NCBI GenBank assembly: GCA_021798135.1
Contig: JAJZYI010000004.1
Location: 1-29,548, forward strand
DNA: 29,548 nt
Source of the DNA: Actinomycetes bacterium
GTDB lineage: Bacteria; Actinomycetota; Acidimicrobiia; Acidimicrobiales; UBA8190
Direction: 5' to 3'
Positions 21,041 to 29,506 of the stretch are shown here, in pieces. The stretch's first letter is position 1. Each line of letters starts with the position of its first letter. Below the pieces are notes generated by a model. It worked only from the letters and a program-made list of their open reading frames with translations. It was not told the DNA's origin and searched no databases. A program made the position numbers and the translations under genes.

Positions 21041-23475
21041 CCGCCTGCCTCCGGCTCGTCCACCAGGGCGTCGACCACCGCCAGCAGCTCGCCGACGGCG
21101 AGCGGCTTCGTCAGGTACGCGGCCGCGCCCGCCGCGACCAGCCGCTGGCGCTGGGCGTCGGTGGCGTCGGCGCTCACGACCACGACCGGGATGCCCGCCG
21201 TGGCGGCGTCGGCCCGCAGCGCGGCCAGCACGGCGTCGCCGGTCAGGTCGGGAAGCCCGAGATCGAGCAGCACCAGGTCGGGCCGGCTGCCTCGGGCCGC
21301 CGCGATCGCGCTCTCCCCGTCGCCGGCCTGCGACAGCGCGACGCCGCCGCGCCGGGCGAGCACCCGGCGCACCAGCTCGCCGCTCGCGGCGTCGTCCTCG
21401 ACGAGCAGGATCCGCAGGGGTGGCCTGGCGTGCCGGCCGGTACCCGGACCGCCGTCGGCCGGCGCAGGCACCGGCGACGGCGCCCGTCGGAGCCGGATCA
21501 CGAACACGCTGCCGGTGCCGACCACCGACGCCACCTCGATCGCCCCGCCCATCTGCTCGACGAGGTTCCGCGTCAGGGTCAGGCCGACCCCGGTGCCCTC
21601 CACCCCGCTGTGCTCCGCGCCCAGGCGGTCGAAGGGCTCGAAGAGCCGGCCGAGGTTCTCCGGCGCGATCCCGACGCCGGTGTCGACGACGGCCAGCCTG
21701 ACCTGGTCGTCGGCGACCGACACGGACACCCGCACCGTGCCGCCCCGGTGGTTGTACTTGACGGCGTTGGACAGGAGGTTCAGCAGGGCCTGCAGCAGGC
21801 GCTGGCGGTCGGCCAGCACCCAGGGGCTGCCCCCGCCCACCCCCGCCGCACCACCCGGGGCGCCGCCGTCCCCCGCAGTGCCGGGCTCCGCTGCCTGCCA
21901 GCCGGACAGCACCAGGCGCACCCCCCGCTGGTCGGCGAGCGGGCGAGCCAGGTTGACGGCGTCGTCGACCACGGCCAACGCCGAGACGGGCTCGAGCACC
22001 AGCTCGAGATCCCTCGTCTCGGTCCGGGCGACGTCGCGCACCTCGTCGATCAGGTCACGCAGGTGCCGGCCGGCGCGGACGACGTGGTCGACGGCCTCGC
22101 GCTGCTCCGCGCCCAGCACGTCGGCAGCGAGCCGCTCCGCCGCCTGCAGCACGTCGTCGATCGGCGCCCGCATCTCGGTGCTCATGCGCGACAGCAGCTC
22201 GCCCTTCGCCCGGCTCGCCTCCTCGGCCACCGCCGCCGCCCGGGTCAGCTCGATCTCGGCCCCGACGGTGGACGTGACGTCGCGGGCGACGACGACCGCC
22301 CCGCCGGGCTGGTCGCCCTCGCCGACGACGGGCCGGGCGGCGGCCTCGAAGGTCAGCTCCCGCCCGTCCTCGTGCACCGCCCGGTACCGGCAGGGGTCGA
22401 CGGCCTCGCCGGCGACCACCCGCTGCAGCCAGTCGCCGAGCAGCGGGCGGTCGTCGGCGTCGATCCGGGCCCACAGCTCCCGCACGGTGACGGGGCCCTC
22501 CAGGCCCAGGGCGGAGGAGCTCGCGTCGCTGAGCTCGGCGACACGGCCGTCGGCGCCGACCAGCACCACGATGTCGGGGGAGGCCCGCACGAGCGCGTCG
22601 TAGAGCTGCTCGCGCGCCGCCAGCCGCTGCAGGGCCCGGGTCCGGTCGGTGACGTCGGTCGCCAGGGCGGCGATGTGCGTGACGCGCCCGTCGGGCCCGC
22701 GCAGCGGGAAGCGGACGACGTAGAGCGCACGCTCGCCGGCGGGCCCGGCCACGACCTCGTCGCCGGCGACGGAGATGCCGCCGCGCAGCACCTCGCGCTC
22801 GGCCGGCGACAGCCCCGTGCCGGCCTGCACCCGCGCCGCGCCCACCAGCTCCTGGTGGCGGCGGTTCGCCAGGACCTGCCGGCCCCCGACCTCGACGACC
22901 GAGATCGCCGACTGCGACCGCTCGACGGCGAGCTCGAGCGCCGCGCCGCGGGCCTGCGCCTTGGCCTGCTCCTGCCAGCGTGCCGTCACGTCCTCCGCCC
23001 AGATCGACACGGTGCCGTCGACGTCGCGCCACGCGGCCCACGACCACCACGCCGTCGCGCCGTCGAGGGTCTGCACGGGCCCCGTCCGCCAGCCGCTGCC
23101 GCTCCCCGGCGCCAGGCCCGGCACGACGGCCGCCGGTGCCGCGTCGCCCGCGTCGCCTGCACCGGCCCGGCCCTCCAGGCCCGCACCGGCCGCTCCGGGC
23201 AGGGCGAGATCGGCGAGCGCCACGGCCGGCACGGCACCGCCGGGGCCACCGCGCCGGGCGGCGCCCATGCCGGCGAGGGCGGCCTCGTTGGCCCACACGA
23301 GGGTCCCGTCCGGACCGAAGGCGAGGAACATCCCCCCTGCCACGTGGCTGAACGCGGCCTCGTCGTCGGCCGTGAGCGCCGCGGGACCGTCGGCAGCGTC
23401 ATCCGGTCCCCGTCCGCGCACGGGCCCGCCCTGAGGTCCTGCGGGGCGCGGCGTGCTGCCCGTTCGCTCGATCAC
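21037..23475 (-). CDS. PAS-rich hybrid histidine kinase: H-box His replaced by Thr, ATPase and receiver intact
   Basis: An 812-residue hybrid kinase. PAS-like domains (about 38-170, 175-280, 288-405) are followed by a dimerisation helix in which the H-box reads RMSTEMRAPIDDVLQAAERL, so the phosphoacceptor is T433 (codon ACC at 22177-22179). The catalytic domain is complete: NLLSNAVKYN (N566, N570), VVDTGVGIAPE (D598), FEPFDRLG and GTGVGLTLTRNLVEQMGG. The receiver (about 687-805) is complete: EDD at 693-695, D738 in RPDLVLLDLGLP, S768 and K790. There is no transmembrane segment, so it senses cytoplasmic signals. The GTG start at 23475 has only a weak ribosome site. Its stop overlaps the start of the downstream kinase, which has the opposite set of defects, suggesting a heterodimeric pair that phosphorylates in trans. 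Confidence 0.9.
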   Translation of the reverse strand: MIERTGSTPRPAGPQGGPVRGRGPDDAADGPAALTADDEAAFSHVAGGMFLAFGPDGTLVWANEAALAGMGAARRGGPGGAVPAVALADLALPGAAGAGLEGRAGAGDAGDAAPAAVVPGLAPGSGSGWRTGPVQTLDGATAWWSWAAWRDVDGTVSIWAEDVTARWQEQAKAQARGAALELAVERSQSAISVVEVGGRQVLANRRHQELVGAARVQAGTGLSPAEREVLRGGISVAGDEVVAGPAGERALYVVRFPLRGPDGRVTHIAALATDVTDRTRALQRLAAREQLYDALVRASPDIVVLVGADGRVAELSDASSSALGLEGPVTVRELWARIDADDRPLLGDWLQRVVAGEAVDPCRYRAVHEDGRELTFEAAARPVVGEGDQPGGAVVVARDVTSTVGAEIELTRAAAVAEEASRAKGELLSRMSTEMRAPIDDVLQAAERLAADVLGAEQREAVDHVVRAGRHLRDLIDEVRDVARTETRDLELVLEPVSALAVVDDAVNLARPLADQRGVRLVLSGWQAAEPGTAGDGGAPGGAAGVGGGSPWVLADRQRLLQALLNLLSNAVKYNHRGGTVRVSVSVADDQVRLAVVDTGVGIAPENLGRLFEPFDRLGAEHSGVEGTGVGLTLTRNLVEQMGGAIEVASVVGTGSVFVIRLRRAPSPVPAPADGGPGTGRHARPPLRILLVEDDAASGELVRRVLARRGGVALSQAGDGESAIAAARGSRPDLVLLDLGLPDLTGDAVLAALRADAATAGIPVVVVSADATDAQRQRLVAAGAAAYLTKPLAVGELLAVVDALVDEPEAGG

Positions 23476-23602
23476 ATCGCCATCTCTGGGTCGGAGGGGC
23501 GCCCGTCGGACGCGGATCCCACGCTACCGCCAGCCGACCCCCCCGAGGGCGGTTCCACGGCCGCTCGCGGCCCGCCGTGTCCGGCCCGGACCCCCTGGCG
23601 CC

Positions 23603-24226
23603 TCACGCCGGACCGGCAGGTCCCGGGCCGTCGGCCGGGAAGACACCCGTCGCCTCGGCGGTCACGGCACCGTCGTGGCGCACCGCCGCCACGGCCCGGA
23701 CCACGCCACCCTCGGCGCCGGTGCACCGGGCCGACAGCTGCACGAGCTCCCGCAGCGGCGTCGGCCGGCGGTAGCGCACACGGAACGTCCCGGTCGTGCT
23801 CGGATGGCCGGCGAGCAGCACGGCGACGCCCAGCATGTGCTCGGCGACCATGGCGATCACCCCGCCGTGCACGCACGTCGGTGGCCCCTCGTAGGTGTGG
23901 TCGAACCATGCCTCGCCTGCGAGCCCGCCGCCCTCGCGCCACAGCCGCACCGGCGGGGCGACGGGGTTCTCGAGGCCCGCCACCGGGCTCCGCGGGAACA
24001 GCGCCTGCAAAGGGCCTGACGGGTCCGGCACGTCCCGCCGGCGGGGCTCAGCTCCGGCCGCCGCCCGCAGCCGGCGGACGGCGGACCGCACGGCCGCCGC
24101 CGCTCCCGACAGCGCGTCGTCGCCGAGGTCCGATGCCACGGTGGCCACGGCAAGCCGCCTGACGGTGCCCGCCAGGTCCCGGCGGGCCTCCGACGCGTCC
24201 TTCGGTGACGTCCCGCCGGTCACCAC
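23603..24226 (-). CDS. Hotdog-fold thioesterase, PaaI/4HBT family
   Basis: A protein of about 207 residues. The C-terminal ~130 residues form a hotdog domain with AWFDHTYEGPPTCVHGGVIAMVAEHMLG, in which the YEGPP..VHGGVI...E pattern gives the catalytic acid and the helix-start Gly residues of acyl-CoA thioesterases. TGTFRVRYRRPTPL and GVFPAD follow, also typical. The N-terminal ~70 residues are charged and helical (SEARRDLAGTVRRLAVATV, VRSAVRRLRAAAG), a common extension in actinobacterial members. The start is uncertain: I chose GTG 24226 because a CAGGGGGCC stretch lies upstream; GTG 24304 is the longest option. It lies 127 bp upstream of the kinase pair on the same strand and might be in the same transcript. 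Substrate unknown. Confidence 0.8.
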   Translation of the reverse strand: MVTGGTSPKDASEARRDLAGTVRRLAVATVASDLGDDALSGAAAAVRSAVRRLRAAAGAEPRRRDVPDPSGPLQALFPRSPVAGLENPVAPPVRLWREGGGLAGEAWFDHTYEGPPTCVHGGVIAMVAEHMLGVAVLLAGHPSTTGTFRVRYRRPTPLRELVQLSARCTGAEGGVVRAVAAVRHDGAVTAEATGVFPADGPGPAGPA

Positions 24227-24304
24227 CGGCCGGCCCCCTGCCCGTGCTGGCGACACGTCGGGCGCCGGGCGCCGCCGGCGCCACTCGCCAGGCCGGCCTG
24301 GCAC

Positions 24305-24722
24305 GGCTGGGGCACGCTGAGCCGAGCTGGCCCCGGGCGCCGGGTGCGACGGTGGGTGCCCCCGCTACCGCCGTCGCGCATGCCGACGGTGCACAAGCGG
24401 CCGTCGCGCATGCCGGTGGTGCACATGCCGGTGGTGCACATGCCGGTGGTGCGCACGCCGATGGTGTCCACGCCGGTGCCCTCCGAGCCAACGATCAGCA
24501 GGCCCACGGCCCGCAGAGGCACGATCCACGGTCCGCGGCTGCACGGTCCACCGGTGGACGGCGAGGGCAGGTGCATCCGGCGCGCGGGCCGCCATCCGCT
24601 CGGGCGGAAGCGACGCCCTTGCCGGCGCCACCAGTCGCCCGAGTGTAGGGCACGTGCCGGCAGTCCGTCGTTCGCCCACCGGCCGCGCGTACGCTCTCGC
24701 TGGGCACTTGTGGAGGTGGGAC
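24305..24722. other. Repeat-bearing region between divergent thioesterase and VOC genes
   Basis: About 420-500 bp without a confident gene. It contains the 15-bp array at 24376-24480. An open plus frame (24205-24648) reads the array as repeated Ala-His-Ala-Gly-Gly and a minus frame reads it as Thr-Thr-Gly-Met-Cys-like units; neither resembles a family, and the array explains both. The segment after it (24481-24700) holds no clear promoter apart from TACGCT near 24689. Confidence 0.5.
24376..24480 (+). repeat. 7 x 15-bp array
   Basis: Seven consecutive 15-bp units follow the form GCACATGCCGGTGGT. The first, second and last are diverged; units three to five are nearly identical (GCGCATG or GCACATG start); the sixth has two changes. 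The period is divisible by three, unlike the heptamer arrays elsewhere, so a coding origin cannot be excluded. Confidence 0.92.
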
Positions 24723-25076
24723 GTGGCGAGCGACTGGGCGCGGCCGGTGGTGCACTGGGAGATCGTGGCGCGCGACCCGGAGCTGCTGCGCGAGTTCTAC
24801 GGCCGGCTCTTCAACTGGCAGATCGGCGACGGGCCGCTGATGGCCATCCCGGCCGGCATCGGCGGGCCCGAGGGCGGTCCAGCGGGGCACATCCGCGAGG
24901 GCGAGCACGGCGGGGTCGTGCTCTACGTCCAGGTTCGCGACCTGCGAGCCTCGCTGGCGGCGGCGACCGAGCTCGGAGCGAAGGGCGTGACGGCGCCCGT
25001 GCACGTGCCCGGTGGGCCCACGGTGGCGGGCGTGCAGGATCCCGAGGGGAACACGGTCATGCTCGTCCAGCAGTGA
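24723..25076 (+). CDS. VOC (glyoxalase/bleomycin resistance fold) protein
   Basis: A 117-residue vicinal-oxygen-chelate protein. PVVHWEIVARDPELLREFYGRLFNWQI is the classic opening strand and helix of one VOC repeat, with His at the first metal position; HGGVVLYVQVRDLRASLAAATELGAKGV and VAGVQDPEGNTVMLVQ are the second half, with D and E in the DPEGN turn. These proteins act as dimeric metal enzymes or binding proteins; the substrate cannot be predicted. GTG 24723 is chosen because GGAGG (24712-24716) lies 6 nt upstream and the family sequence starts right after; ATG-type alternatives upstream would add 23 residues. It is followed 10 nt later by a small ABM-like gene, so the two probably form one transcript. 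Confidence 0.9.
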   Translation: MASDWARPVVHWEIVARDPELLREFYGRLFNWQIGDGPLMAIPAGIGGPEGGPAGHIREGEHGGVVLYVQVRDLRASLAAATELGAKGVTAPVHVPGGPTVAGVQDPEGNTVMLVQQ

Positions 25077-25086
25077 GGGTGCACAG

Positions 25087-25377
25087 GTGCTGATCGAGGT
25101 AGCGACGTTCCGACTGGCAGCCGGTGCCGGCAGCGAGGTGTTCGCTGCGGCCGAGCGCGCCCTGGCCACGGTGGTCCTGTACCTGCAGCCGGGGCTCGTC
25201 CGCCGGACGGCGGCGCGCAACGAGGACGGCGAGTGGCTCACGCTCACGATGTGGCAGTCACGCGAGGACGCCGAGCGGGCGGCATCGGCGACGGCCGGCC
25301 ACCCCGTCCGGCGGGCGGCAGACGCCCTCGTCGACCCGGCGTCGATGGTCGTGCGCCGCTACACCACGCTCGACTGA
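25087..25377 (+). CDS. Antibiotic biosynthesis monooxygenase (ABM)-like dimeric alpha-beta barrel protein
   Basis: A 96-residue protein of the dimeric alpha-beta barrel type. The first strand is VLIEVATFRLAAGAG, a helix with EVFAAAERALATVVLYLQPG follows, then strand TAARNEDGEWLTLTMWQSREDAERAASA with the W.S.E.A......HP pattern of ABM-domain proteins, and a final strand MVVRRYTTL. Known members include heme-degrading and small monooxygenases, but many have no assigned reaction. The GTG at 25087 has GAGGG about 6 nt upstream (in the tail of the VOC gene). It is 10 nt after the VOC gene and probably co-transcribed. The downstream helicase gene is convergent. Confidence 0.8.
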   Translation: MLIEVATFRLAAGAGSEVFAAAERALATVVLYLQPGLVRRTAARNEDGEWLTLTMWQSREDAERAASATAGHPVRRAADALVDPASMVVRRYTTLD

Positions 25378-25486
25378 GCGCACGGGGGTGCCGGCGGGCA
25401 CGGCGACGGCGGGGGCGACCGGCGGCGTGGCGCGCCCGGCGCCCAGGAGCTCGCCGGCTGCCACGGGACCGACGGGCAGGGGCTCG

Positions 25487-28405
25487 TCAGCACGACGTGC
25501 CGGTCGCCTCGCGCAGGTCCTCGGCCAGCGCCACGAGCTCGTCGCCGTACGCCTGCAGCTTGACCGGTCCGATGCCGCTGATCGACAGCAGGCCGGCCTC
25601 GGTCACCGGCAGGGTGGCCGCCACCATGCGGAGGGTCCTGTCGTCGAGCACGACGAAGGCGGGCTTGCCGATCGACGCCGCCCGCTCGCTGCGCCACTGC
25701 CGGAGCCGCTCCCACGCCCCGCCCGCCGCCGGATGGGCGAGGAGCGCCGGCTGGCCTGCCGCGACGACCTCGGTACCGAAGCCGACGGTGGTCGTCGCCG
25801 GGCCGCCGCCGACCTCGGCACGGACCCCGTCGCGGCCGGCCTCCACCACCCGGTGCTCGTACCCCCCGAACGTGAAGGCCGTGCCCGCTGCCGCCGGCAG
25901 CAGCTCGGCCGCGCCGCCGGCACGGCCCGGGCGTCCCTGCACCGCCCCCGACCGTCCCGCCGAGCCCTGCCGCCCACCTGGGCCCGAGCGCCCGGCCCTG
26001 CCCGCGGCGGCGGCCGGGCGGCTTCCGGCACCGGCGGCGAGCGCCGGCGGCCGGCCGGGCGAGGCGAGCTCGGCGAGGAAGGGCGAGGGCGAGGAGCCCG
26101 GGACGACCGCCACGGTCCGCCTCCCACGCGTGAGCGCGACGTGGAAGACGCGGCGCTCCTCCTCGACGTCCTCCGCCAGGCGATGCGGGAGCAGGCCTGC
26201 GCTCACGTGGTGGAGGACGACGTGCGGCCACTCGCGACCCTTCACCGCGTGGACCGAGGAGAGCAGCACGCCTCCCTCCGGTCCTGTCACCTGGAGCTGC
26301 TCGGCCAGCCACCCGCCGAAACGGGCCGGGTCGGGCTGCAGGTCGGCCAGCTCGACGAGGGCGTCGAGGTCGTCGCCGTGCGCGGCGATCGCACCGTGGC
26401 TCCACCGGTCCAGTGCCGCAGCGGTGGCGTCGAGCCCGCCGTCGCCGACGCGCTCGCGCACGACGGCCAGGACCGAGGCCGTGCTGGCACCGTCTGCGGT
26501 CTGACGCACGAGGGCCACGTCCGCCGCGAGGTCGCGCACCTTCGCGGCGTCGCGCTCGCTCCCCTTGTCCGCCAGCCAGCCGGACAGGCTTTCGAGCGAG
26601 CCCTCCGACCGCTGTCGCGCCACCAGGTCGAGCAGGGAGGCGCTCATCCCCCGGCGGGGGTGCCGGGCGGCGTCGCGCAGCACCGTGCCGGGCAGCGCGC
26701 CGGCCGGTGCCGCGGCGACGGCCAGCCAGGCGAGCGCTGCCCGCACGCCGCTGCGCCGGAGGAACCGCTGGTCGACAGCCCCGGCGACGGCCACGCCGTG
26801 GTGGCGGAGCAGGACCTGCACGGGCGCGAGCGACGCGTGGACCCGGGTGAGGACGGCGACGTCGCCGGGCGGCACGCCGGCGTCGAGGAGCTGGCGGACG
26901 CGCGCCGCGCTGCGGGTGGCCGGGCCGCCCTCGCCCGACACGACCTTCAGGGCGTCCGCGTCCGCCGGTGCACCCGGTGCCGGCCGGATGGTCTTCGGCA
27001 CCCGCACCGCGTTGCGCGTGAGGAGGTTGGCCGCGGCGGCGACCACGGGCGCCGGGCACCGGTAGTTCACCTGGAGCTCGTGGGCGCGGGCCCCGGGGAC
27101 GTAGCGGTCCAGGTCGACGAGCCACCGGGGGGTCGCCCCCGCGTAGCCGTAGATGGTCTGGTCGTCGTCACCGACGGCGAAGACCGCTCCCGCCGGCCCT
27201 GCGAGCAGTCGGAGCAGGAGCAGGTGGGCGGGGGTGAGGTCCTGGAACTCGTCCACCAGCAGCACCCGGGCGAAGCGCTGGCTGCGACGGCGGAACCCCG
27301 GGTCGCCGAGGAGCCGCTCGACGGCTGCCACGACCTGCTCGTCGAAGTCCACCGCGCCGCGTTCGGCCAGCTCGGCCCGGTAGGCGCGTGCCACCCGGTC
27401 GAGGTCCGAGACGTCGGGGAGGTCGTCTTCCACCGACCGAGGGTCGGCCAGGCCCAGGCGCACCCTGCTCAGCGCCTCGATCCAGGCGGCGGCCGGGTCG
27501 GTCTCCGACCGGCGCGGCAGGGCGACCATGCCGTCGAGGATGCGCCTGACCTCGGCCTCCTCCACCGTCGACCGGCTCCCGCACAGTCGAAGGCCCAGGG
27601 CGTTCAGCGTGCGGACCCGCACGTCCGGGACGTCTGCCAGCCGCTCGCGCAGCTCCGCCGCGGCCCGCACGTTGAAGGCGACGACCGCCACGGCCGGCGC
27701 CGGGATCCCCCAGCCCTGCAGCAGCAGGCGCGCCCGTTCGGTCAGCACCCGCGTCTTCCCCGACCCTGCGGGGGCGATCACCCGCACCGACGCCCAGGGC
27801 TCGGTGACCGCGGCCAGCTGGTCGGGCGCCAGGACGGACCCGTCCACGGCGGCGGCACGCAGCGGGCGGAGCACGCCGTGCTCGATCGACACCCGGTGCA
27901 CGACCGGAAGCCCGACCCGCTCGCCGACCGACGCGTCCAGCGGGCCGCCGTCGCAGACCGCGCCGGTGCCGTCGGGCAGCACCACGTCGGGCCCGCCGGC
28001 GGCGTGCGGCGCGCCGTGCGCCGAGCCGGGCGGGCTCGCTCCGAGGGCGACGGCCTCCGCCCCCCACCGCCACCGCAGCGTCCCGTCGCCGGCCCTGCCG
28101 TCGACGGCGTTCGACCACAGCGCATGGTGCAGGCGCTCGGCGACGAGGTCCACGTCCACCGTCCATGCCCACGGCTGGCGCCCGCTCACGGCCTCGTCGG
28201 GCGGCGCGGCCGGGTCGTCGAGCCCGAGGCCCGGCGTCAGCTCCACCACCTGGGCGCGCCGCTCGCGCCAGGCCCGACCGAGCTCGTCGGCCGTGGCGGC
28301 GTCCACGCGCGACACCGCCACGCGCGGGCACGACGACCACGGCCCGGGTGCCGGGGCGCCGGGGGCGACGACGACGGAGCGGCCGAGCACCAGGGGGTCG
28401 TGCAT
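25487..28405 (-). CDS. UvrD/PcrA-like superfamily 1 DNA helicase with HRDC domain
   Basis: A 972-residue SF1 helicase. Motifs in order: Q-motif (Q196), Walker A IAPAGSGKT (210-218), AFNVRAAAELRER (Ia), VLLVDEFQDLTPAH (Walker B, 381-394), AVGDDDQTIYGYAGA (410-424), VNYRCP (IV), SSVHAVKGREWPHVVL (V) and EERRVFHVALTRGRR (VI, with the final Arg). The C-terminus carries an HRDC domain (about 885-965, FVVLDDRTLRMVAATLP), after a Gly/Ala/Arg/Ser-rich linker (about 785-830). The arrangement resembles mycobacterial UvrD2. The first 190 residues are atypical for UvrD: they contain no helicase motif and I recognise no family. Start ATG 28405 has GGGGG just upstream and a CATGAT box 6 nt before it. It is convergent with the ABM-like gene. 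Confidence 0.9.
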   Translation of the reverse strand: MHDPLVLGRSVVVAPGAPAPGPWSSCPRVAVSRVDAATADELGRAWRERRAQVVELTPGLGLDDPAAPPDEAVSGRQPWAWTVDVDLVAERLHHALWSNAVDGRAGDGTLRWRWGAEAVALGASPPGSAHGAPHAAGGPDVVLPDGTGAVCDGGPLDASVGERVGLPVVHRVSIEHGVLRPLRAAAVDGSVLAPDQLAAVTEPWASVRVIAPAGSGKTRVLTERARLLLQGWGIPAPAVAVVAFNVRAAAELRERLADVPDVRVRTLNALGLRLCGSRSTVEEAEVRRILDGMVALPRRSETDPAAAWIEALSRVRLGLADPRSVEDDLPDVSDLDRVARAYRAELAERGAVDFDEQVVAAVERLLGDPGFRRRSQRFARVLLVDEFQDLTPAHLLLLRLLAGPAGAVFAVGDDDQTIYGYAGATPRWLVDLDRYVPGARAHELQVNYRCPAPVVAAAANLLTRNAVRVPKTIRPAPGAPADADALKVVSGEGGPATRSAARVRQLLDAGVPPGDVAVLTRVHASLAPVQVLLRHHGVAVAGAVDQRFLRRSGVRAALAWLAVAAAPAGALPGTVLRDAARHPRRGMSASLLDLVARQRSEGSLESLSGWLADKGSERDAAKVRDLAADVALVRQTADGASTASVLAVVRERVGDGGLDATAAALDRWSHGAIAAHGDDLDALVELADLQPDPARFGGWLAEQLQVTGPEGGVLLSSVHAVKGREWPHVVLHHVSAGLLPHRLAEDVEEERRVFHVALTRGRRTVAVVPGSSPSPFLAELASPGRPPALAAGAGSRPAAAAGRAGRSGPGGRQGSAGRSGAVQGRPGRAGGAAELLPAAAGTAFTFGGYEHRVVEAGRDGVRAEVGGGPATTTVGFGTEVVAAGQPALLAHPAAGGAWERLRQWRSERAASIGKPAFVVLDDRTLRMVAATLPVTEAGLLSISGIGPVKLQAYGDELVALAEDLREATGTSC

Positions 28406-28540
28406 CCCCCGATCATGGCGCAGGGGTGCGCGCCCGCCGCCGCGTGGCCCCGTGACCGAGCGCCGCGGCCGGAGCGACCGGGGGGACCGGACGCACGCCC
28501 GCCATCGTCCGTGGCGGGTCGCCGACCCGGCCGGTGACCG

Positions 28541-29506
28541 TCAGGCGTGGGTGCCGTGCTCGTGCCGGACGTGGGACGCCGGCTCGAGCTGGAAGGTGGC
28601 GTGCTCCACGTCGAAGTGGCCGCCGAGGCAGGCCTGCAGGCGGTCCAGGATCTGCGGCGTGTGGCCGCTGGCGAAGCACTCGTCCTCCACCACGACGTGG
28701 GCGGAGACGACCGGCTGCCCCGAGGTGAGGGTCCAGGCGTGCAGGTCGTGGACGTCGACGACGTGCTCCACGGTCCGCAGGTGCGCCCGGAGGTCGGTGA
28801 CGTCGACCTGCTCGGGAGCCGCCTCGAGCAGCACGCGCCCGGAGTCGCGCAGCAGCCCCCACGCGGCACGCGCCATCAGCGCGACGACCGCGAGGGAGGC
28901 GACGGCGTCCGCGCGCTGCCACCCGACCTCCACGATGACGACGCCGGCCGCGGCCGTCGCGAGGAAGGCGTACAGGTCGGTCACCACGTGGGCGAAGGCG
29001 CCGGCCACGTTCATGGCGACCCGGTCGGCACCCGCCAAGACGGCGGTGGCGACGAGGTTCACCGCCGCCCCGGCCAGCGCGACGACGACGACGACCCCGC
29101 CGTCGACGTGCGGGGGGTGCACGAGGTGCGTTACCGCCTCGACGGCGACCAGCAGGGCCACGGCCGCGAGCGTGACCCCGTTGACGGCGGCCGACAGGAT
29201 CTCGGCGCGCTGCAGCCCGTAGGTCCAGATCCCCGCGGCCGGCCGTGCCGCCAGGCGCGCCGCCCACAGGCTGGCGGCCAGGGCCCCGACGTCGGTCAGC
29301 ATGTGCCCCGCGTCGGCGAGCAGCGCCAGGGAGCCGCTCACGACGGCGGCGGCGACCTCGCCCGCCATGAACGCCGCGATGAGCGACAGGGCGACCAGCA
29401 GGCGCCGGGCGTCCACCCGACGATGGTCGTGGGCATGGTCGGTCCCCTGCCGAGCACCGGGCCGGCCGGGCCGGCGCCGCAGCCCGCCGGAGCGTCGCCG
29501 GGGCAC
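28541..29506 (-). CDS. Cation diffusion facilitator (CzcD-like) transporter
   Basis: A 321-residue CDF protein, a proton antiporter exporting divalent metals such as Zn2+ from the cytoplasm. Six transmembrane segments are predicted (about 35-55, 60-85, 105-128, 135-158, 165-190, 195-215). The metal site residues are in place: LADAGHMLTD with H68 and D72 in the second helix, and FAHVVTD with H173 and D177 in the fifth. The cytoplasmic C-terminal domain ends in a His-rich tail (HVRHEHGTHA), and a short His-rich stretch (DHAHDH) precedes the first helix. Start is uncertain: the frame is open to the right window edge; GTG 29506 is the first start visible and places the His-rich part inside. The His/Asp pairs suggest zinc rather than iron or manganese. 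Confidence 0.85.
   Translation of the reverse strand: MPRRRSGGLRRRPGRPGARQGTDHAHDHRRVDARRLLVALSLIAAFMAGEVAAAVVSGSLALLADAGHMLTDVGALAASLWAARLAARPAAGIWTYGLQRAEILSAAVNGVTLAAVALLVAVEAVTHLVHPPHVDGGVVVVVALAGAAVNLVATAVLAGADRVAMNVAGAFAHVVTDLYAFLATAAAGVVIVEVGWQRADAVASLAVVALMARAAWGLLRDSGRVLLEAAPEQVDVTDLRAHLRTVEHVVDVHDLHAWTLTSGQPVVSAHVVVEDECFASGHTPQILDRLQACLGGHFDVEHATFQLEPASHVRHEHGTHA

Noticed and set aside
18500..22603. A 1367-codon plus-strand open frame
   Set aside because: It runs antisense to the two kinase genes, which show clear PAS, kinase and receiver motifs. In DNA this rich in GC the opposite frames stay open. Its product is Arg/Gly/His-rich and matches nothing.
24205..24648. A 147-codon plus-strand frame with Ala-His-Ala-Gly-Gly repeats considered as a gene
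   Set aside because: The repeat explains its openness, it starts antisense to the thioesterase, has no ribosome site and resembles no family. It is kept only as a possibility in the array finding.
25124..28537. A 1137-codon plus-strand open frame
   Set aside because: It is the shadow of the helicase gene, whose minus-strand motifs are complete.
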